A stretch of 64,000 nucleotides of DNA from Terribacillus halophilus (GCF_900162685.1 NZ_LT727827.1:413971-477970), one strand, 5' to 3'. Shown: positions 1-10,094, counted from the stretch's first letter. Notes: generated from the letters alone by a model not told the origin. A program made the numbers and translations.

Positions 1-866
1 TCAATAACTTCTGCTGTCACTTCTTCACCTCGGTGCGCCGGAAGGCAATGCAAGAAGATAGCAGAAGAATCAGCAGCTTGCATAAGTGCTTCATTTACTT
101 GGTAACCTCGGAAGGCATTTAATCTAGCCTGTGTCTCCTGTTCCTGCCCCATACTAGTCCATACATCTGTGTAAATAACATCCGCACCAGCAGCTGCTTC
201 TACCGGATTTTCTGTAATGAGCAGGGACTCGGGGTCCGCACTGATTGCTTTGGCTTTCTCTGCAATTTCTGGTATCGGCTGATAACCGGCAGGGGACGCA
301 ATACGAATTTGCATGCCTGTCTTTGCCGCAGCAATCATCAGACTGTTGGCCACATTATTGGCATCTCCAATATAAGCAAGCTTGACACCTTCCAGCGTTC
401 CCTTATGTTCCGAAATCGTCTGCAAATCTGCTAGTGCCTGACACGGATGATACAAATCTGTCAGACCATTAATGACTGGAATGGTCGCGTGAGCTGCGAG
501 CTCTTCCACCATTTTATGCGAATTAGCGCGAATCATAATCGCATCCAAATAACCGGAAAGAACCTTTGCAGTATCTGCTACTGGTTCCCCGCGCCCCAAT
601 TGAAGATCGTTTGCATTCAAATAAAGCCCCGTTCCGCCAAGCTGGTAGATACCCGTTTCAAAGGAAACGCGGGTACGTGTGGATGACTTTTCGAAGATCA
701 TCCCGAGTGTCTTCCCCGCCAGCGGCTGGCTCAGCTCACCTTTTTGATGCTGACTCTTCAGCTCTGCTGCCAGCTCTAGAATAGATAGAATTTCTTCCTT
801 CGTTAAATCTTGAAGAGAGAGAAGACTCTTCCCTGCCAATGTGTTTTTATCCGCTAACTGTTTCAT
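1..866 (-). CDS. argF: Ornithine carbamoyltransferase, 3' end cut by window edge
   Basis: Cytosolic enzyme that makes citrulline from carbamoyl phosphate and ornithine. Reading the minus strand from 866 gives MKQLADKNTLAGKSLL, then the carbamoyl-phosphate site SSTRTR, the HPCQALAD motif and the ornithine-loop HCLPAHRGEEV close to the window edge. About 288 of the usual 310-330 residues are present; the C-terminus lies outside. The start ATG shares one base with the carB stop (TGATG), so translation is coupled and argF is the last visible gene of the carAB-argF unit. The neighbours make the arginine-biosynthetic enzyme far likelier than a catabolic ArcB. Confidence 0.95.
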   Translation of the reverse strand, partial: MKQLADKNTLAGKSLLSLQDLTKEEILSILELAAELKSQHQKGELSQPLAGKTLGMIFEKSSTRTRVSFETGIYQLGGTGLYLNANDLQLGRGEPVADTAKVLSGYLDAIMIRANSHKMVEELAAHATIPVINGLTDLYHPCQALADLQTISEHKGTLEGVKLAYIGDANNVANSLMIAAAKTGMQIRIASPAGYQPIPEIAEKAKAISADPESLLITENPVEAAAGADVIYTDVWTSMGQEQETQARLNAFRGYQVNEALMQAADSSAIFLHCLPAHRGEEVTAEVI

Positions 867-3800
867 CAAACACGCTCCTTCTTCGCTTGCTCCAAATAGT
901 CCGACATCGACCGACATGCAGCCAAATCATCTTGACTTGCCAGCCAATAGCTTTCCATCGTAGCCAGGCTTGTGATACATGGGGTTTCTGTCTTCCAAGC
1001 TGCCTCACGAATACCTTGGAAGCCTTTCCGAGTGCTGCATACTGCTGTTATTTTTTGATCTTCAATCAACGTGATTGCTTCCTCATACGAGACAGCTTCA
1101 TAAGCCGTACTAACTGGCAGAAATGCTGCTGTCTCCAGTGTTAGTACAACATTTGGCAGCTGCTCTAAAAGACTTTCCAGCTGCGGTATATCCGATGAGT
1201 CTAAGTCTAGGAGCACTTGCGTCTCTGCTGTAAGCTTGCGGAGTGTCTTCTCTTTCCAACCGAACGCTTTGTGAAGTGCTTCCGGCACGGTCTCCCCGAT
1301 TCCAATTGCCTCTCCTGTTGATTGCATATCCGGACCGAGAAGCGGATCGACACCTGCTAATTTTGTCGTAGAGAAAACTGGCAGTTTTACCGCATAGAAT
1401 GGCTTTTCCTTTTGTAATCCCAGCGGGTAGCCTAGATTTTGCAGGCTCCCTCCCATTTGGATTTTTGTCGCTAAGTCTACTAACGGAATACCTGTCACCT
1501 TGCTGGAAATCGGAACTGTACGCGAGGCACGCGGATTCACTTCCAGTACATACAGCAGCTCTCGGTTTTCACTAAATACAAATTGAATGTTCATGATGCC
1601 TTTCATATTTAGAGCAGCTGAAATTTTTCTTGCATAGGATACAATCTGTTCCTTTTCTGTTTCATTCAAGCTTGGTGCTGGGAAGACAGCTGTACTATCT
1701 CCGCTATGAATGCCTGCCGGCTCAATATGTTCATAGATTCCTGGAATTAGAATGTCCGCACCATCACACACAACATCCACTTCAACTTCCATACCTGGCA
1801 CGTATTTATCCAAAAGCAGCGGGAATAAGCGTGATGGATGAATTTGCTGCTTTAAATCTTCTAAGTAAGTATTAAGCATATCTTCAGAATACAGAATAAC
1901 CATCCCTTGCCCGCCGATTACATAGGATGGGCGAATTAAAATCGGATAGCCGATCAAGCGAGCTTCTTTGTGCAAAGAAGTGGTATCCATCACGGTTGTA
2001 CCAGGGATATGCGGAATGTCCAGGTTATGAAGCAATGCATAAAAAGCTTCCCTGTTTTCTACCCGATCAATAGATGTTGTACTTGTTCCGGCAATCGTAA
2101 CGCCAGCTTCCTCCAGCTCCGCAGCCAAATTGATGGCAGTCTGCCCGCCAAACTGCACAAGCACTTCATCTGCTTGTTCTTTTTCGATAATATGGAGCAC
2201 ATCTTCTTTCGTAAGCGGCTCAAAATACAAATGATCCGCTGTGTTGAAATCGGTACTGACGGTTTCAGGGTTATTATTAATTACAACTGATCGAATACCT
2301 TGTTCGCGTAAAGATAAAGCTGACTGTACGGAACAAAAATCAAATTCCACTCCCTGCCCAATTCGAATTGGACCTGATCCGAGCACAACAACCTTCTTAT
2401 CCGCTGCTGGCAATGGATCCACCTCATCTTCTTCTGTCCAGCTCGAATAAAAGTATGGTGTTTGGGCAGAAAATTCTGCTGCACACGTATCCACCATCAT
2501 ATAAGATGGCTTGAGCTCTTGTTCCTTGATTAAACCTTCCACAGCTGCTAACGGCTGCTCAAATATCCGCGCTAGCGCAACATTACTGAAACCGAGTATT
2601 TTCGCATGTCGGAGAAGTTCTGGATCCGGCTGCCAGCCTCCGCTGCCTAAAGCTTGCTCTACATCGATGATACGTTTCATCTCATGGAGGAAGAATGTGG
2701 TGATTTCTGTCCATTCATGTATCGTTTCAATACTTATTTCGCGGCGAAGCGCTTCAGCGAGCAGAAACAATCTGCGATCATCTGCCGCTTTCAGCCCTTG
2801 CTCCAACGCTGCATCCGATAAAGCTTCCGCAGACGGCAGACGGAATTCCTCCAAGCCAACTTCTAAAGAACGAATAGCTTTGTGCAAGCCTGCCGGAAGA
2901 TTACGCGACAATGCCATCACTTCACCGGTCGCTTTCATTTGCGTGCCAAGCAGCCGGTCAGCTTGGGTGAACTTATCAAATGGCCAGCGCGGGATTTTTA
3001 CTGCAATGTAGTCGATTGCTGGTTCAAAGCTAGCGAATGTATCACCAGTAATGGGGTTGGGCACCTCATGTAAATGATAGCCAAGTGCAAGCTTGGCAGC
3101 GATACGGGCAATTGGATATCCTGTTGCTTTAGAAGCCAGTGCACTCGAACGGCTTACACGTGGATTCACTTCGATAATCACATATTCATCACTATCCGGG
3201 TTCAGTGCAAACTGAATATTACAGCCGCCAACAACACCTAATTCACGAATTACTTTACAAGATACTGTCCGCAGCATTTGGTACTGCCTATCTGTCAAGG
3301 TCTGGGAAGGAGCGACAACAATGCTGTCTCCTGTATGTATCCCAACAGGGTCGATATTTTCCATATTGCAAACAATAATGCACGTATCATTGCTATCCCG
3401 CATCACTTCGTACTCAATTTCCTTCCAGCCTTTCACACTCTGCTCGATGAGTACTTGGTTGATCGGGCTTGCTTGAATACCGCTTTTCACATAGCGCAAA
3501 AGCTCTGACAAATCATTCGCAATACCGCCGCCTGCTCCGCCTAGCGTATAAGCAGGACGAATAATAATCGGAAAACCTGTCTGTTCAGCGAAAGCCTTTG
3601 CTTCGGCTATGGAGGTAATTGGAAGACTTTCAGGTACAGGCTCTTTAATATCCTGCATCATCTGTTTGAACAGCTCCCGGTCTTCACCGCGCTGAATCGC
3701 ATCTAACGGTGTACCTAATAACGTAACATTGTAGCCTTCCAAAACACCTGCTTGGTCCAGACTGACAGCAAGATTAAGCCCAGTCTGCCCCCCCAATGTA

Positions 3801-4063
3801 GGCAGCAACCCATCTGGCCGCTCCTTCTCAATGATATTCGTCAGTGACTCACAAGTGAGCGGCTCCAAGTATACTTGATCGGCAAAAGCTTGATCGGTCA
3901 TAATTGTTGCTGGATTGTTATTAACAAGAATGACCTCGACGCCTTCTTCCTTTAAAGCGAGGCAGGCTTGTGTTCCTGCGTAATCAAATTCTGCCGCTTG
4001 CCCAATGACTATTGGACCAGAACCGATTACAAGGACCTTCTTAATTTGTGAATCTTTAGGCAT
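866..4063 (-). CDS. carB: Carbamoyl-phosphate synthase large subunit
   Basis: 1065 residues, full length. It has the duplicated ATP-grasp architecture: carboxyphosphate domain (about 1-400), oligomerisation linker, carbamate-phosphorylating domain (about 550-930) and C-terminal MGS-like allosteric domain. Visible motifs are VIGSGPIVIGQAAEFDYAG at the N-terminus, its echo VLGSGPIRIGQGVEFDFCS near 560, and EVNPRVSRSSALASKATG with its second-half counterpart EVNPRASRTVPISSKVTG. It uses ammonia delivered by CarA to make carbamoyl phosphate. Bacillaceae often carry both arginine- and pyrimidine-specific synthases; coupling to argF says this is the arginine one. The start overlaps carA by 8 nt and has GGAGTG upstream. 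Confidence 0.97.
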   Translation of the reverse strand: MPKDSQIKKVLVIGSGPIVIGQAAEFDYAGTQACLALKEEGVEVILVNNNPATIMTDQAFADQVYLEPLTCESLTNIIEKERPDGLLPTLGGQTGLNLAVSLDQAGVLEGYNVTLLGTPLDAIQRGEDRELFKQMMQDIKEPVPESLPITSIAEAKAFAEQTGFPIIIRPAYTLGGAGGGIANDLSELLRYVKSGIQASPINQVLIEQSVKGWKEIEYEVMRDSNDTCIIVCNMENIDPVGIHTGDSIVVAPSQTLTDRQYQMLRTVSCKVIRELGVVGGCNIQFALNPDSDEYVIIEVNPRVSRSSALASKATGYPIARIAAKLALGYHLHEVPNPITGDTFASFEPAIDYIAVKIPRWPFDKFTQADRLLGTQMKATGEVMALSRNLPAGLHKAIRSLEVGLEEFRLPSAEALSDAALEQGLKAADDRRLFLLAEALRREISIETIHEWTEITTFFLHEMKRIIDVEQALGSGGWQPDPELLRHAKILGFSNVALARIFEQPLAAVEGLIKEQELKPSYMMVDTCAAEFSAQTPYFYSSWTEEDEVDPLPAADKKVVVLGSGPIRIGQGVEFDFCSVQSALSLREQGIRSVVINNNPETVSTDFNTADHLYFEPLTKEDVLHIIEKEQADEVLVQFGGQTAINLAAELEEAGVTIAGTSTTSIDRVENREAFYALLHNLDIPHIPGTTVMDTTSLHKEARLIGYPILIRPSYVIGGQGMVILYSEDMLNTYLEDLKQQIHPSRLFPLLLDKYVPGMEVEVDVVCDGADILIPGIYEHIEPAGIHSGDSTAVFPAPSLNETEKEQIVSYARKISAALNMKGIMNIQFVFSENRELLYVLEVNPRASRTVPISSKVTGIPLVDLATKIQMGGSLQNLGYPLGLQKEKPFYAVKLPVFSTTKLAGVDPLLGPDMQSTGEAIGIGETVPEALHKAFGWKEKTLRKLTAETQVLLDLDSSDIPQLESLLEQLPNVVLTLETAAFLPVSTAYEAVSYEEAITLIEDQKITAVCSTRKGFQGIREAAWKTETPCITSLATMESYWLASQDDLAACRSMSDYLEQAKKERV

Positions 4064-5141
4064 ATGTTGTCACTCCTCTGTTCCGAACCGAATTCAGGAA
4101 TTGCTCAAATACATCGTACGTATCACTTGGTCCGGGATGTGCTTCCGGATGAAATTGGACACTCATAATCGGCTTTGAACAATGCTGCAATCCTTCTACG
4201 GATCCGTCATTCACATTGTTATAAAGAATATTCCATAAGGACTCAGAAATAGAAGCTTCATCGACCACATATCCATGATTTTGAGAAGTGATGGATACTT
4301 TGCCGCTCGGCAAATGCTGTACGGGATGGTTGCTTCCGCGATGTCCATAAGGAAGGCGCATCGTATTGCCCCCGAATGCGAGTGCCAGCAGCTGATGTCC
4401 GAGACAAATACCTAATGTCGGATAATGCTCTGCTATCCGTTTAATTTCATCTGCAAGGTAACCTAAAGATTTCGGATCTCCAGGACCGTTCGAAAGCAAA
4501 ACACCATCTACGCCTGCATCCTGCAAAGTCTCCAGTTTTACGTCAAAAGGAAACACGGTAACACTGCAATTGTTTTGCAGCAGCATCTCGCGGATGGAAC
4601 GCTTATACCCATAATCAATAATTGCTACATGCGCTGTCTGTAAACCCTTTGCCGGATAGAACTGCGCCTGTTTCACAGACACACTTTCTACAATTTTGTC
4701 TGATACTTTCGCTTGTGCTGGGATATTTCCCGGTGTTTTGGTCATCTTTCCGTACACATCCCCATGCTTGCGGATAATCTTCGTTAGCTTGCGCGTATCC
4801 ACTTGCGCCAGAATTGGAAAGTTATGCGCATTGGCAATATCCTGCAATGTCTGCGTTGCTTGATAGTGAGATGGTGTCTCACACGGTGTAGAAATAATAA
4901 GTCCATGAATAGATGGGTTATGGCTTTCCTTATCTTGGGTATTAAATCCGTAATTTCCGATTAACGGGTATGTCATCGTTACAATCTGACCGGCGTAAGA
5001 AGGATCTGTCATTACTTCTTGATAGCCTGTCATCGCTGTGTTAAATACCAATTCTCCATCTGATTCTGTTGGCTTTCCAAGCCAGACACCTTCCAGAACA
5101 TCTCCAGTGCTTAGCATTAAGTAGCCTTTTGTCTCTTCCAT
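4056..5141 (-). CDS. carA: Carbamoyl-phosphate synthase small (glutaminase) subunit
   Basis: 361 residues, typical length. The N-terminal CPSase small-chain domain is followed by a class I glutamine amidotransferase domain with nucleophile elbow GICLGHQLLALAFGG and the His/Glu of the triad in VQFHPEAHPGPSD. It releases ammonia from glutamine and channels it to CarB. The start has AAAGGAG about 9 nt upstream. The 89-nt gap to argH contains a promoter-like sequence and an ARG-box-like motif, so carAB-argF can be transcribed on its own as well as by read-through from argGH. Confidence 0.96.
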   Translation of the reverse strand: MEETKGYLMLSTGDVLEGVWLGKPTESDGELVFNTAMTGYQEVMTDPSYAGQIVTMTYPLIGNYGFNTQDKESHNPSIHGLIISTPCETPSHYQATQTLQDIANAHNFPILAQVDTRKLTKIIRKHGDVYGKMTKTPGNIPAQAKVSDKIVESVSVKQAQFYPAKGLQTAHVAIIDYGYKRSIREMLLQNNCSVTVFPFDVKLETLQDAGVDGVLLSNGPGDPKSLGYLADEIKRIAEHYPTLGICLGHQLLALAFGGNTMRLPYGHRGSNHPVQHLPSGKVSITSQNHGYVVDEASISESLWNILYNNVNDGSVEGLQHCSKPIMSVQFHPEAHPGPSDTYDVFEQFLNSVRNRGVTTYA

Positions 5142-5183
5142 TTATGCTGCTCCTTTCGGAAACGGAGTTATGTTTATTCTTAT

Positions 5184-5211
5184 TAATTAATAATTATGCA
5201 TCAATAGTCAA
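5184..5211 (-). promoter_or_regulatory. carA promoter with ARG-box-like motif
   Basis: Minus-strand TTGACT (5206-5211) is followed after 16 nt by TAATTA (5184-5189). Inside the spacer and reaching into the -10 lies TGCATAATTATTAA (5187-5200), which matches the motif in the argG promoter (TGCATAATAATTCA) at 12 of 14 positions. Both resemble the AT-rich ArgR/AhrC box. I infer ArgR repression with arginine as corepressor; the repressor gene is not in the window. Confidence 0.55.
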
Positions 5212-5234
5212 AGAAAGAGTGAGCAGGTGCTCAC
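5207..5234 (-). terminator. Possible weak terminator after argH
   Basis: On the minus strand GTGAGC-ACCT-GCTCAC (5219-5234) is followed by CTCTTTCTTTGA. The 6-bp stem overlaps the argH stop codon and the T-tract is interrupted, so partial read-through into carA is likely. Confidence 0.35.
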
Positions 5235-6646
5235 CCTTCGAGTTTGGCAGCCTGCTCTTCTGTCCATCTTTTATTTGTTGCAAGCAAGGCTTCTATATTC
5301 TCCACCTGCTGCTGAACCCGTTCCTTTGCAGTTCCTCCAGGTATATTCCTGGCTGCTACAACCGTTTCCGGGGCAAGTGCCTGATAAATATCTTCTTCAA
5401 TTAAAGCAGAAAATTGCTGCAGCTCTTCTAGTTTCAAATCCAATAAGTATTTTCCTTGTTCAATGCTGTACAGAACCGCCTGCCCGACAACAGCATGTGA
5501 TTCACGGAACGCCATCCCTTTTTCTACTAGATAATCAGCAAGATCGGTCGCATTGGAAAAATCATTGCGGACAGCTTGGTACATATTATCTTGCTTCACA
5601 TGCATCGTTTCAATCATAGGAGCGAAAAGTCCAAGCGCACCTTTCAATGTCTCTACTGTATCAAACATGCCTTCTTTGTCTTCCTGCATATCTTTGTTAT
5701 ACGCCAGCGGCAATCCCTTCAACGTTGTGAGCATTCCCATTAAATGACCGAAAACGCGACCTGATTTCCCTCGGACCAGCTCTGCTACATCAGGATTTTT
5801 CTTTTGCGGCATCATACTGCTTCCAGTTGAGAAGGCATCATCCAACTCTATGAAATTAAATTCCGCACTGGACCATTGCACCAATTCCTCTGAAAGCCGG
5901 GAAAGATGCATACTGATTAGACTGGCAGCGGATAAGAATTCCACTACAAAATCACGATCACTTACACTGTCCAGACTGTTCTCGGTAATGTCGTCAAAGT
6001 GCAGCTGCTTTGCTACAAAATGCCGATCAATTGGAAAAGTTGTGCCCGCTAAAGCACCAGCCCCCAATGGCATTTTATTCACACGCTTCCAGCTATCCTG
6101 CAATCGTTCCACATCACGCTGCAGCATATATGCGTATGCCATAAGATGGTGACCAAACAGTACCGGCTGCGCACGCTGCAGATGTGTGTATCCAGGCAGG
6201 ATTGTACCCAAATGCTGTTTCGCTTGTTCTGTCAGCGCTGTTTGCACAGCTCCCAGCAAGCCGATTATATCGACGATTGCTTCTCGCAAATACAAGCGCA
6301 TATCCAATGCCACTTGATCATTCCGGCTTCGGCCAGTATGCAATTTCCCCCCTACAGGACCGATTTGTTCAATCAGCAGTCGCTCCACATTCATATGAAT
6401 ATCTTCATCTGCTTCGGAAAGTGTCGCTTCTCCTGCTTGGATTTTGTTCAGCACTTGCTTCAAACCATCAGCAATAACACCGGCATCATCTTGTGAGATG
6501 ATGCCGCATTTGCCAAGCATTGCTACATGCGCCAGACTGCCTTGAATATCATATTTTGCTAGTTTTTGATCAAAGCCGATGGAGGAAGTGTAGGCGTCTA
6601 CTAATTCATTGGTCGGCTTCGTAAATCTTCCTCCCCATAGCTTCAT
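5231..6646 (-). CDS. argH: Argininosuccinate lyase
   Basis: 471 residues, a bit longer than the usual 455-465. It cleaves argininosuccinate to arginine and fumarate, the last step of the pathway. It belongs to the fumarase/aspartase superfamily and carries the signature loop [15 protein letters not shown] with the catalytic Ser, plus [12 protein letters not shown] in the N-terminal part and the conserved [10 protein letters not shown] segment. The ATGA overlap with argG (6643-6646) shows translational coupling in argGH. Confidence 0.97.
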   Translation of the reverse strand: MKLWGGRFTKPTNELVDAYTSSIGFDQKLAKYDIQGSLAHVAMLGKCGIISQDDAGVIADGLKQVLNKIQAGEATLSEADEDIHMNVERLLIEQIGPVGGKLHTGRSRNDQVALDMRLYLREAIVDIIGLLGAVQTALTEQAKQHLGTILPGYTHLQRAQPVLFGHHLMAYAYMLQRDVERLQDSWKRVNKMPLGAGALAGTTFPIDRHFVAKQLHFDDITENSLDSVSDRDFVVEFLSAASLISMHLSRLSEELVQWSSAEFNFIELDDAFSTGSSMMPQKKNPDVAELVRGKSGRVFGHLMGMLTTLKGLPLAYNKDMQEDKEGMFDTVETLKGALGLFAPMIETMHVKQDNMYQAVRNDFSNATDLADYLVEKGMAFRESHAVVGQAVLYSIEQGKYLLDLKLEELQQFSALIEEDIYQALAPETVVAARNIPGGTAKERVQQQVENIEALLATNKRWTEEQAAKLEG

Positions 6647-7902
6647 TGTTTCACAGCTTCTTTTTTATCAATTTTCAACAATGCAGATGCTTCTGGTGCA
6701 GCTGTCTGTTGACGAGCTACTTCTGCTTGCACTTTTGTCGGAAGCCCCCATAGCTGAATGAATCCAAGTGCTGCATCATGATCGAACTTATCTTCTGGTT
6801 TGTATGTTGCCAAGTCAAAGCTGTATAGAGATTCAGCAGACTCACGGCCGATAACCAACGCATGTCCTTTGTACAGCTTCACTTTCACATTACCGGAAAC
6901 TGTCTGCTGTGTCTCTTCAATGAACGCCTGCAATGCTTTAGTAAGTGGAGAATACCACAGACCGTCATAAATCGTCTGTGCCAGCTTTTGTTCGACAATT
7001 GGTTTGAACTGAGAAATTTCACGTGTCATTGTCAAAGCTTCAAGCTCCTGGTGAGCAGCGATTAATGTTACAGCAGCTGGACATTCGTAGATTTCGCGAG
7101 ATTTGATACCTACTAATCTATTTTCCACATGATCTATACGGCCGACACCATGTTTTCCGGCGATATTATTTAGTTTTAGAATAAGTTCATCCAATGGATA
7201 TACTTCTCCATCAATCGCAACCGGTTTTCCTTTTTCAAAGCTAATTGTTACGATTTGAGCTTCATCTGGAGCTTCCTCTGGATCTGCAGTCAATCCGAAA
7301 GCATCACTTGGCGGCTGCTCCCATGGATCTTCGAGAATACCGCACTCATTGGAACGACCCCAAAGATTTTGGTCAACACTGTATGGACTTTCTTTTCCTA
7401 CAGGAACTGGAATATTATGCTGCTGTGCATATTCAATCTCCTCATCACGGCTCATCGCCCATTCACGAACAGGAGCAACAATTTTCAAGTCCGGGTCTAG
7501 TGCTGTAAAGCTGACGTCAAAACGCACTTGGTCGTTTCCTTTTCCTGTACAGCCATGTGCTACAGCAACAGCACCTTCTTCTTTCGCAATATCGACAAGT
7601 ACTTTTGCGATTAATGGACGGCTAAGCGCGGAAACAAGCGGATATTTGCCTTCATAAAGCAAGTTCGCTTTCAATGCTGGAAGTACGTATTCTTCTGCAT
7701 AAGCAGCTTTCGCATCTACTGTATAAGATTTGACGGCACCAACTTGCAATGCTTTTTCTTGAACGAAATCCAGATCTTTTCCTTCACCGACGTCTAAACC
7801 AACTGCGATAACGTCATAATTATATTTATCCTGCAGCCATTTAATTGCTACAGAAGTATCTAAACCACCAGAATATGCGAGTACGATTTTATCTTTTGCC
7901 AT
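6643..7902 (-). CDS. argG: Argininosuccinate synthase
   Basis: 419 residues. It joins citrulline and aspartate using ATP. The N-terminal PP-loop is [15 protein letters not shown], and the conserved [14 protein letters not shown] stretch follows near residue 120. The start has GGGAG upstream and follows a promoter with an ARG-box-like motif. First gene of the arginine cluster in this window. The last codons run into argH, and the C-terminal tail is slightly longer than in many homologues. Confidence 0.97.
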   Translation of the reverse strand: MAKDKIVLAYSGGLDTSVAIKWLQDKYNYDVIAVGLDVGEGKDLDFVQEKALQVGAVKSYTVDAKAAYAEEYVLPALKANLLYEGKYPLVSALSRPLIAKVLVDIAKEEGAVAVAHGCTGKGNDQVRFDVSFTALDPDLKIVAPVREWAMSRDEEIEYAQQHNIPVPVGKESPYSVDQNLWGRSNECGILEDPWEQPPSDAFGLTADPEEAPDEAQIVTISFEKGKPVAIDGEVYPLDELILKLNNIAGKHGVGRIDHVENRLVGIKSREIYECPAAVTLIAAHQELEALTMTREISQFKPIVEQKLAQTIYDGLWYSPLTKALQAFIEETQQTVSGNVKVKLYKGHALVIGRESAESLYSFDLATYKPEDKFDHDAALGFIQLWGLPTKVQAEVARQQTAAPEASALLKIDKKEAVKQ

Positions 7903-7945
7903 TTTTATATCTCCCTCTCCGTGCTGTATGCTCGATTTATCTATG

Positions 7946-7980
7946 TGAATTATTATGCAATAACACTAATATAAATTCAA
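7946..7980 (-). promoter_or_regulatory. argG promoter with overlapping ARG-box-like motif
   Basis: Minus-strand TTGAAT (7975-7980), 17 nt, CATAAT (7952-7957). The -10 lies inside TGCATAATAATTCA (7946-7959), the motif shared with the carA promoter. The -35 region itself reads TTGAATTTATATTA, a second AT-rich half-match. This arrangement suits ArgR binding that excludes RNA polymerase. Confidence 0.6.
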
Positions 7981-8051
7981 GCATTATTTTGTTAATTTTC
8001 CGACTTCGTATCCTATTACCTTAATCGATAGCAAGTGCCTGCCCACTTTTG

Positions 8052-8086
8052 TCCATAAAAAAAAGACGAGTCAAAGGACTCGTCTT
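8052..8086 (-). terminator. Rho-independent terminator of queCDE
   Basis: A perfect 10-bp stem AAGACGAGTC / GACTCGTCTT (8063-8072 and 8077-8086) with a 4-nt loop is followed on the minus strand by an uninterrupted T-run. It begins within 5 nt of the queE stop, so the operon ends here without queF. Confidence 0.9.
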
Positions 8087-8090
8087 CGGT

Positions 8091-8822
8091 TTATACACCG
8101 CGTTTATTCCCCCATACAAGTGTATGAAGCTGCGGCAATACACGGACATGATTCAGTTCATTAGATGCTGATACTTGATCGATCAGCCATTCATACTTCG
8201 CCAGCAGTGCATCCTTCAATGCAGCATCGTCATAAGTTGTCGTATCATCATTTCCGACTTGTACATAAAAACCCACATCTGGATAACGTTTATGCACATC
8301 CGTCGCATAACGTAAATCTGCTTCATCGAAAATGACAACCTTTAAGCTTACATGATAAAGACGCCCTGCTTCTCTTAGATTTTCAATTATTTCATCAAGA
8401 CGATGAAAGTCTGTTTTCATCAAGGAACTTGGCGGTTTTGGAGAGATAGTAAGATCATCAATCTCCAAGAACCAAGGCTGGTATCTGCTGCCTTGTGTTT
8501 CTAAGGCAATGCGAATATCCTTTTGTTTTAAAAACTGGGTGAACTCGCCTAGATTTTTTAACAGCGCTGGGTTTCCGCCAGAAATCGTCACATGACGGAA
8601 ACGGTCACCGCCGGTTTCCTGCAGCTCATCCCAAATTTGCTCGGCTGTTAACTGCCGAATGTCTTCTTTCGCTGAACCATCCCATGTAAAGGAAGAATCA
8701 CACCAGCTGCAGCTGTAATCACAGCCAGCTGTGCGGACAAACATGGTCTTTTGTCCGACGACCATTCCTTCTCCTTGTACAGTAGGACCGAATACTTCTA
8801 AAACCGGAAACTTACTTGCCAT
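8091..8822 (-). CDS. queE: 7-carboxy-7-deazaguanine synthase
   Basis: 243 residues. Radical-SAM enzyme that converts 6-carboxytetrahydropterin to 7-carboxy-7-deazaguanine in queuosine synthesis. The 4Fe-4S motif is CDYSCSWCD (CX3CX2C), preceded by the substrate-site GPTVQGEGMVVGQKTMFVRT; an ISGGNPAL glycine-rich SAM segment follows. It overlaps queD by 11 nt, has GAGGAAT before the ATG, and is followed directly by a terminator. Confidence 0.95.
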   Translation of the reverse strand: MASKFPVLEVFGPTVQGEGMVVGQKTMFVRTAGCDYSCSWCDSSFTWDGSAKEDIRQLTAEQIWDELQETGGDRFRHVTISGGNPALLKNLGEFTQFLKQKDIRIALETQGSRYQPWFLEIDDLTISPKPPSSLMKTDFHRLDEIIENLREAGRLYHVSLKVVIFDEADLRYATDVHKRYPDVGFYVQVGNDDTTTYDDAALKDALLAKYEWLIDQVSASNELNHVRVLPQLHTLVWGNKRGV

Positions 8823-9249
8823 CTTCTATTCCTCGCTTTGGTCGATATATGCAGTAGCTAGTAGGTGTCTCGCGCAAGAAAACTTGCAAGCACTGCGGCT
8901 GATGAGGCAGCTGATCCAGCTCGTTTTGAATCAATTCATAGATTTTCCGAGCCATTACTTCTGTTGTCGGAAAATCGTTTTCTTTCAATACATCTGTATG
9001 GTCGTTCAAATACGTGTGATCGAATTTTTTATGAATCAGTGCTTTGATGGTAGAGAAATTGAATAAAAAGCCGCTGTCATCCAATTCATCTCCAGCAATT
9101 GTGATATTGGCAAAATACGTATGCCCGTGAACCTGCTGGCACTTGCCAGCATCAGGATGCTGAATGCTATGCGCAGCAGCAAAATGCAAATCTTTATTCA
9201 ATTCATAACGAAAGTCATGCGGTACTTGCGGGTAGATTTGCTGAATCAT
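8812..9249 (-). CDS. queD: 6-carboxy-5,6,7,8-tetrahydropterin synthase
   Basis: 145 residues, QueD/PTPS-I type. It makes 6-carboxytetrahydropterin from dihydroneopterin triphosphate. The zinc ligands are visible as FAAAHSI and the pair in VHGHTY; the catalytic Cys lies four residues before that pair in [11 protein letters not shown] (CXXXHGH), which separates QueD from the eukaryotic PTPS. The start overlaps the queC stop by 4 nt (ATGA). Confidence 0.95.
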   Translation of the reverse strand: MIQQIYPQVPHDFRYELNKDLHFAAAHSIQHPDAGKCQQVHGHTYFANITIAGDELDDSGFLFNFSTIKALIHKKFDHTYLNDHTDVLKENDFPTTEVMARKIYELIQNELDQLPHQPQCLQVFLRETPTSYCIYRPKRGIEDGK

Positions 9250-9905
9250 ACTTGTGCCGCCTTTTTCGCTTCGTACTGATCTAATCCGTTTTGACGCAGC
9301 TTACATGCAGGGCACTCGCCGCAGCCTGCCGCAATAACACCGTTATAGCAAGTGAGTGTTTTTTCCTTCACATATTCTAATTGACCGAGCTGGTCTGCTA
9401 ATTCCCACGTTTCGGCTTTATCCAGCCACATAAGCGGTGTATGAATAACGAAATCTTTATCCATTGATAGATTCAGAGATACATTCAACGATTTCACGAA
9501 AATATCGCGGCAGTCCGGATAGCCGCTGAAGTCTGTTTCACATACACCTGTTACAAGATGCTTGGCACCAACTTGATGCGCTAGAATTGCAGCGAAAGAC
9601 AAGAACACGAGATTACGTCCAGGTACGAACGTAGAAGGAAGCTCTCCTTCCTGTTCCTCAATTTCAATATCATCTCTCGTTAATGCATTTGGTGCCAGCT
9701 GGTTAAGCAAGGACATGTCCAGTACATGATGTTTGATTCCTTGTTCCTTGGCTATTTGTTCAGCCACTTCGATCTCCAAGCTGTGGCGCTGGTTGTAATT
9801 GAACGTAACTGCTTCCACTTCTTCGTATTGCTGCATCGCCCAAAACAGGCATGTTGTGCTGTCTTGACCGCCGCTGAATACGACGATCGCTTTCTCTTTC
9901 TTCAT
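9246..9905 (-). CDS. queC: 7-cyano-7-deazaguanine synthase
   Basis: 219 residues from the ATG at 9905. It turns 7-carboxy-7-deazaguanine into preQ0 with ATP and ammonia. The PP-loop is [14 protein letters not shown] and the C-terminal zinc site is the Cys cluster in [19 protein letters not shown]. An upstream in-frame ATG at 9971 would add 22 residues, but those codons lie inside the riboswitch terminator. The ATG at 9905 has AAAGGAGC in proper register and begins [13 protein letters not shown], so it was chosen. First gene of queC-queD-queE. Confidence 0.95.
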   Translation of the reverse strand: MKKEKAIVVFSGGQDSTTCLFWAMQQYEEVEAVTFNYNQRHSLEIEVAEQIAKEQGIKHHVLDMSLLNQLAPNALTRDDIEIEEQEGELPSTFVPGRNLVFLSFAAILAHQVGAKHLVTGVCETDFSGYPDCRDIFVKSLNVSLNLSMDKDFVIHTPLMWLDKAETWELADQLGQLEYVKEKTLTCYNGVIAAGCGECPACKLRQNGLDQYEAKKAAQV

Positions 9906-9936
9906 TTGTATGCTCCTTTTTCCAGACTTCCCCATT

Positions 9937-9965
9937 AAAAAAGCCTCTTTCGATTGGAAAGAGGC
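9937..9965 (-). terminator. Second terminator in the queC leader
   Basis: A perfect 9-bp stem GCCTCTTTC / GAAAGAGGC (9943-9951, 9957-9965) is followed on the minus strand by six T residues, 32 nt before the queC ATG. It lies downstream of the preQ1 expression platform, so the leader contains two consecutive intrinsic terminators. Confidence 0.75.
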
Positions 9966-9993
9966 TGACAATTATCCATAAAAAATAAAAAAG

Positions 9994-10050
9994 ACTATAC
10001 CCAAGGATATAGTTCCTTAGTTTTTTATAGAGGGTTGTGCTAGAACCTCT
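9994..10050 (-). ncRNA. PreQ1-I riboswitch with terminator platform
   Basis: The aptamer is on the minus strand at 10050-10017. It has the class I hallmarks: AGAGG opening P1, loop TTCTAGC, ACCCTCT closing P1, and the A-rich AAAAAACTAA tail that forms the pseudoknot. Directly downstream, ACTATA (10013-10008) can pair with TATAGT (9999-9994), followed by a T-rich tract. The competing pairing AAGGA/TCCTT would break that terminator. Bound preQ1 is therefore expected to stop transcription of queCDE. Confidence 0.93.
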
Positions 10051-10094
10051 CCCAGGATGGCCTGGATTTTTTATTTTATTCTGCTGATTATTGT

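Noticed and set aside
866-4063. Many antisense frames across carB, argH, argG and other long genes
   Set aside because: Shadows of strongly supported genes; no ribosome sites or protein features of their own.
9906-9971. 22-residue extension of QueC
   Set aside because: It reads through the second leader terminator; ATG at 9905 has a good site and the usual N-terminus.
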